Part shown: one piece after another, positions 1-5,498 of the stretch
Layout of the letters: each line of letters begins with the position of its first letter
Position numbering within the stretch: position 1 is the first letter of the stretch
Position numbers and translations under genes: made by a program
The notes under the pieces: model-generated
What the model saw: only the letters and a program-made list of their open reading frames with translations
Told to the model about the DNA's origin: nothing
Database searches by the model: none
Assembly (NCBI GenBank): GCA_030430725.1
Contig: JAUIKP010000208.1
Location: forward strand, 1-6,192
DNA: 6,192 nucleotides
Reading direction: 5' to 3'
Origin: Nitrospiria bacterium
Lineage (GTDB): Bacteria > Nitrospirota > Nitrospiria > Nitrospirales > UBA8639

Positions 1-1
1 A

Positions 2-331
2 AAACTGCTGTCTGCCAAACGATTGGGGATTTTCACCATAGGAGGCGGAGTTCCACGTAATTGGGCACAACAAACGCCACCGTATATCGAAATTCTCAAT
101 CTCCGGATGGGTACACAGATAACCCCTCCGCGGTACCAATATGGCGTCCGCATCTGCCCGGAGCCGGACTACTGGGGTGGTCTCAGCGGGTGCACGTATG
201 AAGAGGGTGTATCATGGGGGAAATTTGTGCCTCGAAAAGAGGGGGGAATGTTTGCTGAGGTGTTGAGTGATGCCACAGTGGTCTGGCCTCTTCTCATGAT
301 GGGGCTACTGGAAAAAGCCCGTCGCCGATAA
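2..331 (+). CDS. Deoxyhypusine synthase family protein, C-terminal part (5' end outside window); likely bacterial agmatine- or polyamine-using homologue
   Basis: The frame is open from base 2 to the TAA at 329-331, so this is the 3' end (109 codons) of a longer gene; family members are usually over 300 residues. Visible motifs are GGGVPRNW (43-66), the loop YGVRICPEPDYWGG and EEGVSWGK (203-223), followed by the SDATVVWPLL strand and helix, all typical of the C-terminal Rossmann-like part of deoxyhypusine synthase. The lysine of WGK (221-223) aligns with human Lys329, which carries the covalent butyl-imine intermediate, and the Glu and Trp before it are also kept. By my alignment human His288 falls on Asn in the PRNW segment. 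Eukaryotic enzymes modify eIF5A, which bacteria lack; bacterial homologues act on small amines, giving homospermidine or, from agmatine, 1,9-bis(guanidino)-5-aza-nonane. The downstream arginine decarboxylase, an agmatine source, favours the latter, but the substrate is inferred. Family assignment is firm; exact product is not. Confidence 0.9.
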   Translation, partial: KLLSAKRLGIFTIGGGVPRNWAQQTPPYIEILNLRMGTQITPPRYQYGVRICPEPDYWGGLSGCTYEEGVSWGKFVPRKEGGMFAEVLSDATVVWPLLMMGLLEKARRR

Positions 332-400
332 ATTCAACCATTTGGCACGACACCATCTCCCCTCGACACGGTCCGCCAGGAATGCAACAATAATAGCCAT

Positions 401-404
401 GGAG
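401..404 (+). promoter_or_regulatory. Shine-Dalgarno GGAG that fixes the DsbA-like start
   Basis: GGAG lies five bases before the ATG at 410. An in-frame GTG at 404 overlaps this site and so cannot use it. This is why the start is placed at 410 rather than 404. Confidence 0.6.
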
Positions 405-409
405 TGACA

Positions 410-1111
410 ATGACCATTGCCCAATCTATCAAATCGACCGTATTGCTCACTATCCTTCTTGGCACCCTGCTCATAAGTCCCACGACTTATGGAAACACTC
501 CTGATTTCTTGATCCAGGATGATGATGTGGTGCGAGGAGATCCCAAGGCTCCGATCACCCTATTGGAATACTCGGATTTCACTTGTGGCTTTTGCGAAAA
601 GTTTTTTCATGAGACCTTTCCCAAATTGCTTTCAGAGTACATTGAGACCGGAAAAGTGCGCTTTGTCTATCGAGACTTCCCGAGAGGCATGGGCAGTCCA
701 CTTCGAGCAGCCGATGCCGCTCGGTGCGCCGGAGAGCAAAATGCCTACTGGCCCATGCATGATCGGCTCTTTAACAGTGGAGGCCAGTTGGCGCCGGATA
801 ACCTCAAACAGTATGCCAAGGAACTCAACCTCAACGGCAAACAATTTTCAGAATGCTTGGCTTCCCATCGGTATATGGAAGATATTGAGAAAGATTTACA
901 GGATGCGGGTTCCCTGGGAATTCGGGGTACGCCGGCATTTGTCCTCTTTCCTACAACCCTGCCGGAAAATCCTCATCTTATTTTAATTCCTGGCGCCTTC
1001 CCCTATGAGACCTTCAAGGAAGAAATCGATAAATTGCTCAATCTTCACGGAGCCTCGACTTCTTCACTGTTGGTACCAGTACCGTCCTCTACTCATATCG
1101 AAGGAGCATAA
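410..1111 (+). CDS. DsbA-family thioredoxin-fold protein, exported (thiol-disulfide oxidoreductase)
   Basis: A 233-residue protein with an N-terminal signal peptide: Lys8, a hydrophobic stretch at about 10-23, and a probable cleavage near residue 28-29 (TYG-N). No lipobox cysteine is seen, so a soluble periplasmic protein is expected. The mature part has a DsbA/Thioredoxin_4 layout: strand ITLLEYSDF, redox motif C59-G-F-C62, then an inserted helical domain, and the cis-proline motif GTPAF with Pro175. Two further cysteines, C106 (AARCAGEQ) and C149 (ECLASH), sit where many of these proteins carry a second pair in the helical insert. It probably forms or rearranges disulfides in exported proteins. 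The tail after about residue 214 is Ser/Pro/Val rich and looks disordered. No DsbB-type membrane partner is in the window, so the redox direction (oxidase, reductase or isomerase) cannot be read from context. The gene follows the DHS-like gene by 78 bases on the same strand. Confidence 0.9.
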   Translation: MTIAQSIKSTVLLTILLGTLLISPTTYGNTPDFLIQDDDVVRGDPKAPITLLEYSDFTCGFCEKFFHETFPKLLSEYIETGKVRFVYRDFPRGMGSPLRAADAARCAGEQNAYWPMHDRLFNSGGQLAPDNLKQYAKELNLNGKQFSECLASHRYMEDIEKDLQDAGSLGIRGTPAFVLFPTTLPENPHLILIPGAFPYETFKEEIDKLLNLHGASTSSLLVPVPSSTHIEGA

Positions 1112-1228
1112 ATCCTCCATGGATTCGATCTCCACACAATTCCTCATTGATCTGACACCGTGATTAGGTGTACATTTGGGCAGGTAATCCTGAAATTCAT
1201 GTTTTTACCCACAAAATGGTTTTGAGTT

Positions 1229-1489
1229 ATGACTGAATCCCAATCCTTCTGGCCTGTTGAATGCGCGCAAGGTGAACCTGACTTATTTGTGTGCTTAATC
1301 TGTTTTGATGAAGTATTCAAAGCCAAGATGCCGGTCGACGGGTGTCCGAATTGTGGAGCCATCGCCGCATTCGAACCCTTTAGTTTGGATGCGATCAAGG
1401 AATGGGGGACGGAGAGTCTCATTCAAAAAGCTGAGCGGTTGCCTTCTTCATCCCATCCCGGTTCCGATCAGCCCGCTTCATCAATCTAA
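1229..1489 (+). CDS. Small zinc-ribbon-like hypothetical protein
   Basis: An 86-residue protein that I do not recognise as a named family. It has two CxxC knuckles, C22-L-I-C25 and C39-P-N-C42, 13 residues apart, the usual arrangement for a rubredoxin-type or zinc-ribbon metal site; C12 is an extra cysteine. The acidic helix after the second knuckle (FSLDAIKEWG) and a Ser/Pro-rich tail complete it. No signal peptide or membrane segment is visible, so it is probably cytoplasmic. The ribosome site is weak: only GAG at 1224-1226 precedes the ATG. It sits 117 bases after the DsbA-like gene and 32 bases before the aldehyde dehydrogenase gene, so it could be co-transcribed with the latter. An overlapping 92-codon open frame on the other strand has no recognisable motif, so the plus-strand reading is preferred. 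Metal binding is inferred from cysteine spacing alone. Confidence 0.65.
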   Translation: MTESQSFWPVECAQGEPDLFVCLICFDEVFKAKMPVDGCPNCGAIAAFEPFSLDAIKEWGTESLIQKAERLPSSSHPGSDQPASSI

Positions 1490-1521
1490 CCACCTCTATT
1501 TCACGAGGTTCTTACCTTTTC

Positions 1522-2955
1522 ATGACTGTGGCCACGGCAAAGCCAATCCTTATAGGCGGCCAATGGGTACAGACCTCCTCTGCGGAGCCCGTACGCAATC
1601 CCTATTCCAATGACGTAGTGGCCATGGTCTGCCAGGCCGAGGCTGAACATATCTCCCAGGTCACCAACTCTGTTAAACGGGTCTCGACCGCATGTGCCAG
1701 GATACCGGCACATGCCAGGGCAAAGGCACTCCTTCACATTGCCACAGGCCTATCCACCAGACGGGAAATGTTTGCGGCCACAATCTGTCAGGAGGCCGGG
1801 AAACCGATTACTGATGCACGCCGTGAAGTCGATCGGGCCATTCAGACCTTTCGTTTGGCCGCAGAGGAAAGCACGCGCATACCTGGAGAAATCATTCCGA
1901 TGGATCTCACCCCAGGTGGGGAAGCGTATTCCGGATCTGTTAAACGTTTTCCGATCGGGACGGTCCTGGGCATCACCCCATTTAATTTTCCCCTCAACCT
2001 GGTAGCTCACAAAGTAGCTCCCTGCCTCGCTGCGGGAAACCCGATGGTATTGAAACCGGCCCCACAAACCCCGTTAACTTCGCTCATGTTGGGTGAAGTC
2101 TTTTTGACGACCGACCTGCCGCCGGAAATGCTGACGATTATTCCGTGTTCCAATACCCTGGCAGAACAGATGGTGATGCATCCTAATTTTCAAGCCTTGA
2201 GCTTTACCGGCTCCATGACGATTGGGTGGATGCTAAAAGGAAAAGCCGGATACAAACGGGTTCTGCTCGAACTCGGAGGAAATGCGGGGGTGATCATAGA
2301 ACCGGATGCCAATCTTCCTATGGCCATAGACCGTTGCGTGGCGGGAGGGTACGGATATGCCGGACAAACCTGTATCTCTGTGCAACGAATATTCGTCCAT
2401 GAATCTCGGTACGACGACTTCCTCAATGCCTTTGTTGACCGAGTTCGATCATTGCCCATGGGCGATCCCTCCCTCGAAAACACTGTCGTCGGTCCACTCA
2501 TTAACGAACAAGCCGCACGCCGAGTCGAGTCATGGATCCAAGAAGCCGTTTCGCATGGGGCAACAGTCATGACGGGAGGGACACGAAAGGATTCATTCAT
2601 CGAGCCTGCCGTCCTGACTCACGTCAACAACACCATGAAGGTCTGTTGTGAAGAAATTTTCGGACCGGTCGTGACCGTCACACCCTATGCAGACCTCGAA
2701 GAAGCGTTTGCCCTCCACAATGATTCTGATTTCGGACTCCAAACAGGAATTTTCACCAGCAACATCGACACGATGCATCAGGCATACTCACAGTTGGAAG
2801 TCGGCGCACTCCTGGTGAATGAAATTCCGACTTTTCGGGCCGATCACATGCCTTATGGAGGAATCAAACAGTCCGGATTAGGGCGAGAAGGGGTACGGTA
2901 TGCTATTCAGGAACTGACCGAGCCCAAATTGTTGCTGGTTAAAAGGTCTTCTTGA
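1522..2955 (+). CDS. NAD(P)-dependent aldehyde dehydrogenase family protein
   Basis: A full-length 477-residue member of the ALDH superfamily, which oxidises an aldehyde to the acid through a cysteine thiohemiacetal. Key residues are all present: the TPFNFP motif with oxyanion Asn155, VLKPA with cofactor-binding Lys178, FTGS at 228-231, LELGG with general base Glu250, GQTC with nucleophile Cys284, and EEIFGP at 377-382. The pattern KRVLLELGGNAG with YAGQTCISVQRI resembles the subgroup holding lactaldehyde, succinate-semialdehyde and sulfoacetaldehyde dehydrogenases, so substrate cannot be set from motifs. No targeting signal is seen; the enzyme should be cytoplasmic. The start is the ATG at 1522; GAGG at 1505-1508 is a rather distant ribosome site (13 bases). 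Its position between the DHS-like and arginine decarboxylase genes makes an aldehyde from amine turnover a candidate substrate, but this is only contextual. Cys375-Cys376, just before EEIFGP, is a vicinal pair with no known role here. Confidence 0.93.
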   Translation: MTVATAKPILIGGQWVQTSSAEPVRNPYSNDVVAMVCQAEAEHISQVTNSVKRVSTACARIPAHARAKALLHIATGLSTRREMFAATICQEAGKPITDARREVDRAIQTFRLAAEESTRIPGEIIPMDLTPGGEAYSGSVKRFPIGTVLGITPFNFPLNLVAHKVAPCLAAGNPMVLKPAPQTPLTSLMLGEVFLTTDLPPEMLTIIPCSNTLAEQMVMHPNFQALSFTGSMTIGWMLKGKAGYKRVLLELGGNAGVIIEPDANLPMAIDRCVAGGYGYAGQTCISVQRIFVHESRYDDFLNAFVDRVRSLPMGDPSLENTVVGPLINEQAARRVESWIQEAVSHGATVMTGGTRKDSFIEPAVLTHVNNTMKVCCEEIFGPVVTVTPYADLEEAFALHNDSDFGLQTGIFTSNIDTMHQAYSQLEVGALLVNEIPTFRADHMPYGGIKQSGLGREGVRYAIQELTEPKLLLVKRSS

Positions 2956-2999
2956 GGCCTCCTAATTTTTCCTTCAACATTCAGTCTTCATGATCTTGC

Positions 3000-3047
3000 A
3001 CCTTGCCAGGCACTCTTGTTAAAAATATTCGGCATGCGTGGCAAGGT
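3000..3047. repeat. 9-bp perfect inverted repeat with a 30-base spacer, downstream of the aldehyde dehydrogenase gene
   Basis: ACCTTGCCA at 3000-3008 is repeated in inverse as TGGCAAGGT at 3039-3047. The spacer is AT-rich in its middle and contains the palindromes AATATT and GCATGC. No T-run follows, so it is not a typical intrinsic terminator. It lies 45 bases after the aldehyde dehydrogenase stop and just upstream of the candidate arginine decarboxylase promoter. It might be a transcript-end structure or a two-half-site operator; neither can be decided here. Confidence 0.4.
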
Positions 3048-3067
3048 TATTCTGTCCCGTGACCGTC

Positions 3068-3097
3068 TTAAACATCCATGCTTTTCCAATATATAAT
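3068..3097 (+). promoter_or_regulatory. Candidate sigma-70 promoter for the arginine decarboxylase gene
   Basis: TATAAT at 3092-3097 is a perfect -10 hexamer. TTAAAC at 3068-3073, 18 bases upstream, is a poor -35 (three of six consensus bases). Transcription would begin near 3104 and leave a leader of about 100 bases before the ATG at 3204. The long gap after the aldehyde dehydrogenase gene (248 bases) supports separate transcription. The spacing and -10 are seen; activity is inferred. Confidence 0.45.
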
Positions 3098-3119
3098 TTT
3101 CGCCATCCGGTTGGAGAGC

Positions 3120-3156
3120 GAGGCTGGGAAGCGGATTCGACGATCACCCAGGCCTC
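3120..3156 (+). promoter_or_regulatory. Hairpin in the arginine decarboxylase 5' leader
   Basis: GAGGCTGGG at 3120-3128 can pair with CCCAG (3147-3151) and CCTC (3153-3156), a 9-bp stem with one bulged G at 3152 and an 18-base loop. An alternative pairing uses GGAGAG (3113-3118) with CTCTCC (3154-3159). The nearby CTCCT at 3156-3160 is also complementary to AGGAG of the ribosome site (3194-3198), so an exclusive fold that covers the ribosome site is possible. No known riboswitch class is recognised; a regulatory role is inferred only. Confidence 0.35.
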
Positions 3157-3203
3157 TCCTGCCTATCCTGATTCACTACTAACTGATTGACGAAGGAGCC
3201 GCA

Positions 3204-3794
3204 ATGGTCCCAACACAAATGTTTCTCACCCGTGGTGTGGGAATTCACAAGGAAAAACTGACATCTTTCGAAGAAGCCCTCCGGAGCGCCGGAATTGCGT
3301 ATTGCAACCTGGTGACCGTCTCATCCATTTTTCCTCCTGACTGTAAAATCATCCCGAGAAAACGTGGTGAAAAGTTACTCCATCCCGGCGAAATTACCTT
3401 TTGCGTCATGGCCAGATCGGAAACGAATGAGCGGAATCGCTTAATTTCCGCATCAATCGGCTTGGCCATTCCCTCTGGGAGAAAAGTCAATTACGGTTAC
3501 TTGTCAGAACATCATGGCTATGGAGAAACGGACGAAGAGGCCGGAGAATACACTGAGGACCTCGCAGCCCAAATGCTCGCGACCACTCTTGGCATCAAAT
3601 TCGATCCGAATGTCGCATGGAAGGAACGTGAACAGGTATTTAAGATGGGAAAAGATATTGTTCGAACCCAGAACATTACTCAATCTGCGATCGGGAAACC
3701 AAATCTCTGGACGACCGTGGTAGCGTGTGCCGTCTTTATTCCTCTTGAAAACATCAAGGACGATCCAAAGCCTCGCCACAAAAAATCAAAATAG
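3204..3794 (+). CDS. pdaD: Pyruvoyl-dependent arginine decarboxylase (PvlArgDC)
   Basis: A 196-residue protein of the pyruvoyl-dependent arginine decarboxylase family, which converts arginine to agmatine and CO2 in the cytoplasm. The proenzyme cleaves itself at VSS: Ser40-Ser41 here (VTVSSIFPP) matches the Ser52-Ser53 site of the Methanocaldococcus jannaschii enzyme, so Ser41 should become the pyruvoyl cofactor at the start of the alpha chain and residues 1-40 the beta chain. Other family blocks are [23 protein letters not shown] (Glu102 is probably the catalytic acid), and the C-terminal [10 protein letters not shown] strand (169-178). The C-terminal tail is basic (PRHKKSK). The start has an excellent ribosome site, AAGGAG at 3193-3198, five bases before ATG. 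It is a single gene with its own likely promoter and a long leader, ending convergent to the exonuclease gene. Agmatine could feed the deoxyhypusine-synthase-like enzyme upstream. No agmatinase or agmatine deiminase is in the window. Confidence 0.95.
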   Translation: MVPTQMFLTRGVGIHKEKLTSFEEALRSAGIAYCNLVTVSSIFPPDCKIIPRKRGEKLLHPGEITFCVMARSETNERNRLISASIGLAIPSGRKVNYGYLSEHHGYGETDEEAGEYTEDLAAQMLATTLGIKFDPNVAWKEREQVFKMGKDIVRTQNITQSAIGKPNLWTTVVACAVFIPLENIKDDPKPRHKKSK

Positions 3795-3917
3795 AGTCGT
3801 GGATTGTGCAAACCATCCTCATGAAGCATGGCTTCTCTTTCTCGAGTCTTTAGCAACCTGACAAGACCTCATTCGAACATCATTTCATGCCGTAGGATGC
3901 CCCCTCCAAATACCGCA

Positions 3918-3945
3918 TCGGTTCTGCAGGAGCCGACCTTTTCCC
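3918..3945 (+). terminator. Candidate intrinsic terminator between the convergent arginine decarboxylase and exonuclease III genes
   Basis: TCGGTTCT at 3918-3925 pairs with GGAGCCGA at 3929-3936 (8 bp including two G-T pairs, three-base loop GCA). It is followed after CC by TTTTCCC on the plus strand. It lies about 125 bases past the arginine decarboxylase stop and 10 bases beyond the exonuclease III stop. The T-run is short, and there is none in the minus direction, so only plus-strand use is suggested. A second, weaker hairpin, GAAGC-ATG-GCTTC at 3823-3835 followed by TCTTTCTC, is closer to the stop. The rest of 3795-3945 holds nothing I can identify. Confidence 0.4.
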
Positions 3946-4722
3946 TCACAGCGAGAATTCCGCGCACAAGACGGTATGGTCCGAGGGGCTTTCGGCACGA
4001 CGAGGCTGAACATCCACCTTCACCGTGCGAGAAAAGGGGAGGAGCGGTGGAGTGACCAGAATATGGTCAATTCGCCACCCACGGTTAGCTTCTAAAGCCC
4101 CTGGACGTCGATAATCCCAAAAGGTAAATTGCTGGCGACGTGGAAAATGATGTCGAAACACATCCACGAATCCCCAGGACACCGTTTCTTGATAGGCCCG
4201 GCGTACCTCTTCATGAAAACACACATGCTTGAGGTGTTTTTCGGGGCTATGCACGTCAACCGGTTCAGGGGCCACATTCATATCACCACACCAAATCACG
4301 GATTGTCCTGATGAGACCACACGCGAAAAATACCGCCTCAATCGCTGGAACCACCGTAATTTATAGGCATATTTCGGCGAATCAATCGCCAATCCCTGAG
4401 GAACGTAGGTATTAATAATCACAATACCATTGACCACCACTCGAACCAGGCGTGTGGAATCCTCAGGTAGTTCCCCGTCCTCAAAACCAAATGCCACCAA
4501 TTCCGGTGGTGTCCGGCTGAATATGGCGACGCCGTTGTAGGATTTCTCACCACAAAAGTTGATGACATAGGGTAAGTCGGAAAATGCTTGAAGGGGAAAC
4601 TCATGATCCTGTACTTTAGTCTCTTGAAGGCACATCACATCGGGGTTGTGTTGCCGTAACCACTTGTGAAGAATACCGATCCGCTTTCGAATTGAATTGA
4701 CATTGTAGGTCGCAATTTTCAT
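3946..4722 (-). CDS. xth: Exodeoxyribonuclease III (AP endonuclease, EEP family)
   Basis: A 258-residue protein of the exonuclease III / endonuclease-exonuclease-phosphatase family, which cuts DNA at abasic sites and removes 3' blocking groups in base excision repair. All catalytic blocks are present: NVNS with Asn7, LQETK with metal ligand Glu34, NTYVPQG with Tyr106, GDMN with Asp147 and Asn149, RIDH with Asp219, and the terminal SDH with Asp248-His249. Length is close to the E. coli enzyme (268). The start is taken as ATG at 4722 because members begin MKI-T-NVNS; an upstream in-frame ATG at 4740 would add six residues (MGVSRP). GGGAG at 4734-4738 is 11 bases before the chosen start, somewhat far, so the longer form remains possible. 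It is transcribed away from the unknown gene at 4822 and converges on the arginine decarboxylase gene. Nothing in the context suggests a role other than housekeeping repair. Confidence 0.95.
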   Translation of the reverse strand: MKIATYNVNSIRKRIGILHKWLRQHNPDVMCLQETKVQDHEFPLQAFSDLPYVINFCGEKSYNGVAIFSRTPPELVAFGFEDGELPEDSTRLVRVVVNGIVIINTYVPQGLAIDSPKYAYKLRWFQRLRRYFSRVVSSGQSVIWCGDMNVAPEPVDVHSPEKHLKHVCFHEEVRRAYQETVSWGFVDVFRHHFPRRQQFTFWDYRRPGALEANRGWRIDHILVTPPLLPFSRTVKVDVQPRRAESPSDHTVLCAEFSL

Positions 4723-4746
4723 TGGTCTTGAAACTCCCATTCGCCA

Positions 4747-4756
4747 CTCACGTGAG
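4747..4756. repeat. Perfect 10-bp palindrome CTCACGTGAG in the divergent spacer
   Basis: The ten bases are self-complementary and sit 25 bases upstream of the chosen exonuclease III start, in the 99-base spacer shared with the divergent unknown gene. It could be a dimeric regulator's operator. A 10-bp palindrome can also occur by chance, and no regulator is known for it here. Confidence 0.35.
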
Positions 4757-4773
4757 GCATATTCCTCAAATAG

Positions 4774-4795
4774 AAAAGGGACAAGTGTCCTTTTT
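4774..4795. promoter_or_regulatory. Hairpin with flanking A- and T-tracts in the divergent spacer (terminator-like)
   Basis: AAAAGGGAC at 4774-4782 pairs with GTCCTTTTT at 4787-4795 around an AAGT loop: nine pairs with one G-T. The A-rich and T-rich arms make it look like an intrinsic terminator readable in either direction, yet it lies upstream of both genes, not after either. It ends 26 bases before the ATG at 4822. It may be a leader attenuator, a transcription insulator between the divergent units, or an operator. No convincing -10/-35 pair was found in the spacer for either gene. Confidence 0.4.
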
Positions 4796-4821
4796 CACCC
4801 GATCCTTTGACGAATAACCTG

Positions 4822-5442
4822 ATGACGACGCAGTATTCCTTCACGGCTGATGAACTGGCCCTCTTGGCCGATCAGGAATTTTTCCGAAAGAAAGCCAGGA
4901 TTTCAGTCAAAATCAAACAGATCCTGGAACACCTTCAGAACCGGATCGAGTCAGAAATCGCCTCACACCCATTTCTCGCTCCTGAAGGGTTCGACCCCCA
5001 AGCCAGACAATTTGTGAAAGGCGAACATCTGGAAAATTTTCCATATCAATATGTGGATTTCCCTCGATTTTATACTCGGGAGAACAAATTTGCGTTCCGT
5101 TCCCTTGTCTGGTGGGGGCACCACATGGTCTTCGCGCTGATCGTTGAGGGCCCGCTTGTGAAGCAGTATCGACGCAATCTATTTAATCGATATTCGGAGG
5201 TGGCAGATCACCATCTTTGCCTCTGCCTCAGTCCATCGCTCTGGGAGTGGAAGGCCGGATCAGGCTTGACCCTTCCGATCACCCACGATCGACGATCAGA
5301 AATCGCCGCAACGCTCGACCATCGCACGTTTTTTAAAATTGCACGGTTTCTTCCGTTCGATGCTCCGGCAGTAGAAACAGGTACCATGGTGGATGAAGGT
5401 CTGCAGGCATTTAGGGCGATCCTACCGGTCATTACGGCCTAG
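4822..5442 (+). CDS. Hypothetical protein of 206 residues, no recognised family
   Basis: I do not recognise this protein. The N-terminal 50 residues read as charged, amphipathic helices (ELALLADQEFFRKKARISVK). The middle, about 65-115, is aromatic-rich (FPYQYVDFPRFYTRENKFAF, then VWWGHHMVFALIVEG), followed by a basic RRNLFNRY patch, a CLCLS strand (C133, C135), and a helical C-terminus. The hydrophobic run at 94-113 is broken by Trp-Gly-His-His and looks like a buried strand rather than a membrane helix. No signal peptide is seen; a cytoplasmic location is likely. The start is set at ATG 4822; an in-frame TTG at 4807 would add five residues. Neither has a clear ribosome site, so translation may depend on other features. 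Codon use and protein-like composition over 206 codons, plus the empty opposite strand, support a real gene. Its divergent neighbour is exonuclease III and its convergent neighbour the DUF2726-like gene; neither hints at function. Confidence 0.75.
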   Translation: MTTQYSFTADELALLADQEFFRKKARISVKIKQILEHLQNRIESEIASHPFLAPEGFDPQARQFVKGEHLENFPYQYVDFPRFYTRENKFAFRSLVWWGHHMVFALIVEGPLVKQYRRNLFNRYSEVADHHLCLCLSPSLWEWKAGSGLTLPITHDRRSEIAATLDHRTFFKIARFLPFDAPAVETGTMVDEGLQAFRAILPVITA

Positions 5443-5498
5443 TCACACAATCTCCTGGCGCGCAGGGACTTTACAAAAATGTCCTTCGACTGCCGGCT

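Noticed and set aside
363..391. Promoter-like TCGACA with AACAAT 17 bases later, before the DsbA-like gene
   Set aside because: The -10 matches only four of six bases and the leader would be about a dozen bases, with the ribosome site almost at the transcript start.
1155..1171. Small inverted repeat ACACC-7-GGTGT after the DsbA-like gene
   Set aside because: A five-pair stem with no T-run is too weak to call a terminator or operator.
1144..1422. Minus-strand 92-codon open frame overlapping the small zinc-ribbon-like gene
   Set aside because: It has no recognisable motif, and the opposite strand carries paired CxxC motifs in a more protein-like reading.
2190..2600. Minus-strand 136-codon open frame inside the aldehyde dehydrogenase gene
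   Set aside because: It lies wholly within a well-supported ALDH reading frame and has a Ser/Arg/Pro-rich composition typical of an antisense shadow.
2944..2970. Hairpin AGGTC/GGCCT overlapping the aldehyde dehydrogenase stop, with TTTTT at 2966-2970
   Set aside because: The stem is only five pairs with a G-T, and the T-run starts five bases after it, so a functional terminator is doubtful.
3828..4055. Plus-strand 75-codon open frame between the arginine decarboxylase and exonuclease III genes
   Set aside because: Half of it overlaps the 3' end of exonuclease III, it has no ribosome site, and its composition is Arg/Pro/Ser-rich without motifs.
5466..5484. GGAC...GTCC inverted repeat between the convergent unknown and DUF2726-like genes
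   Set aside because: Four pairs, a mismatch and two more pairs, with no T-run; the 56-base spacer shows nothing else.
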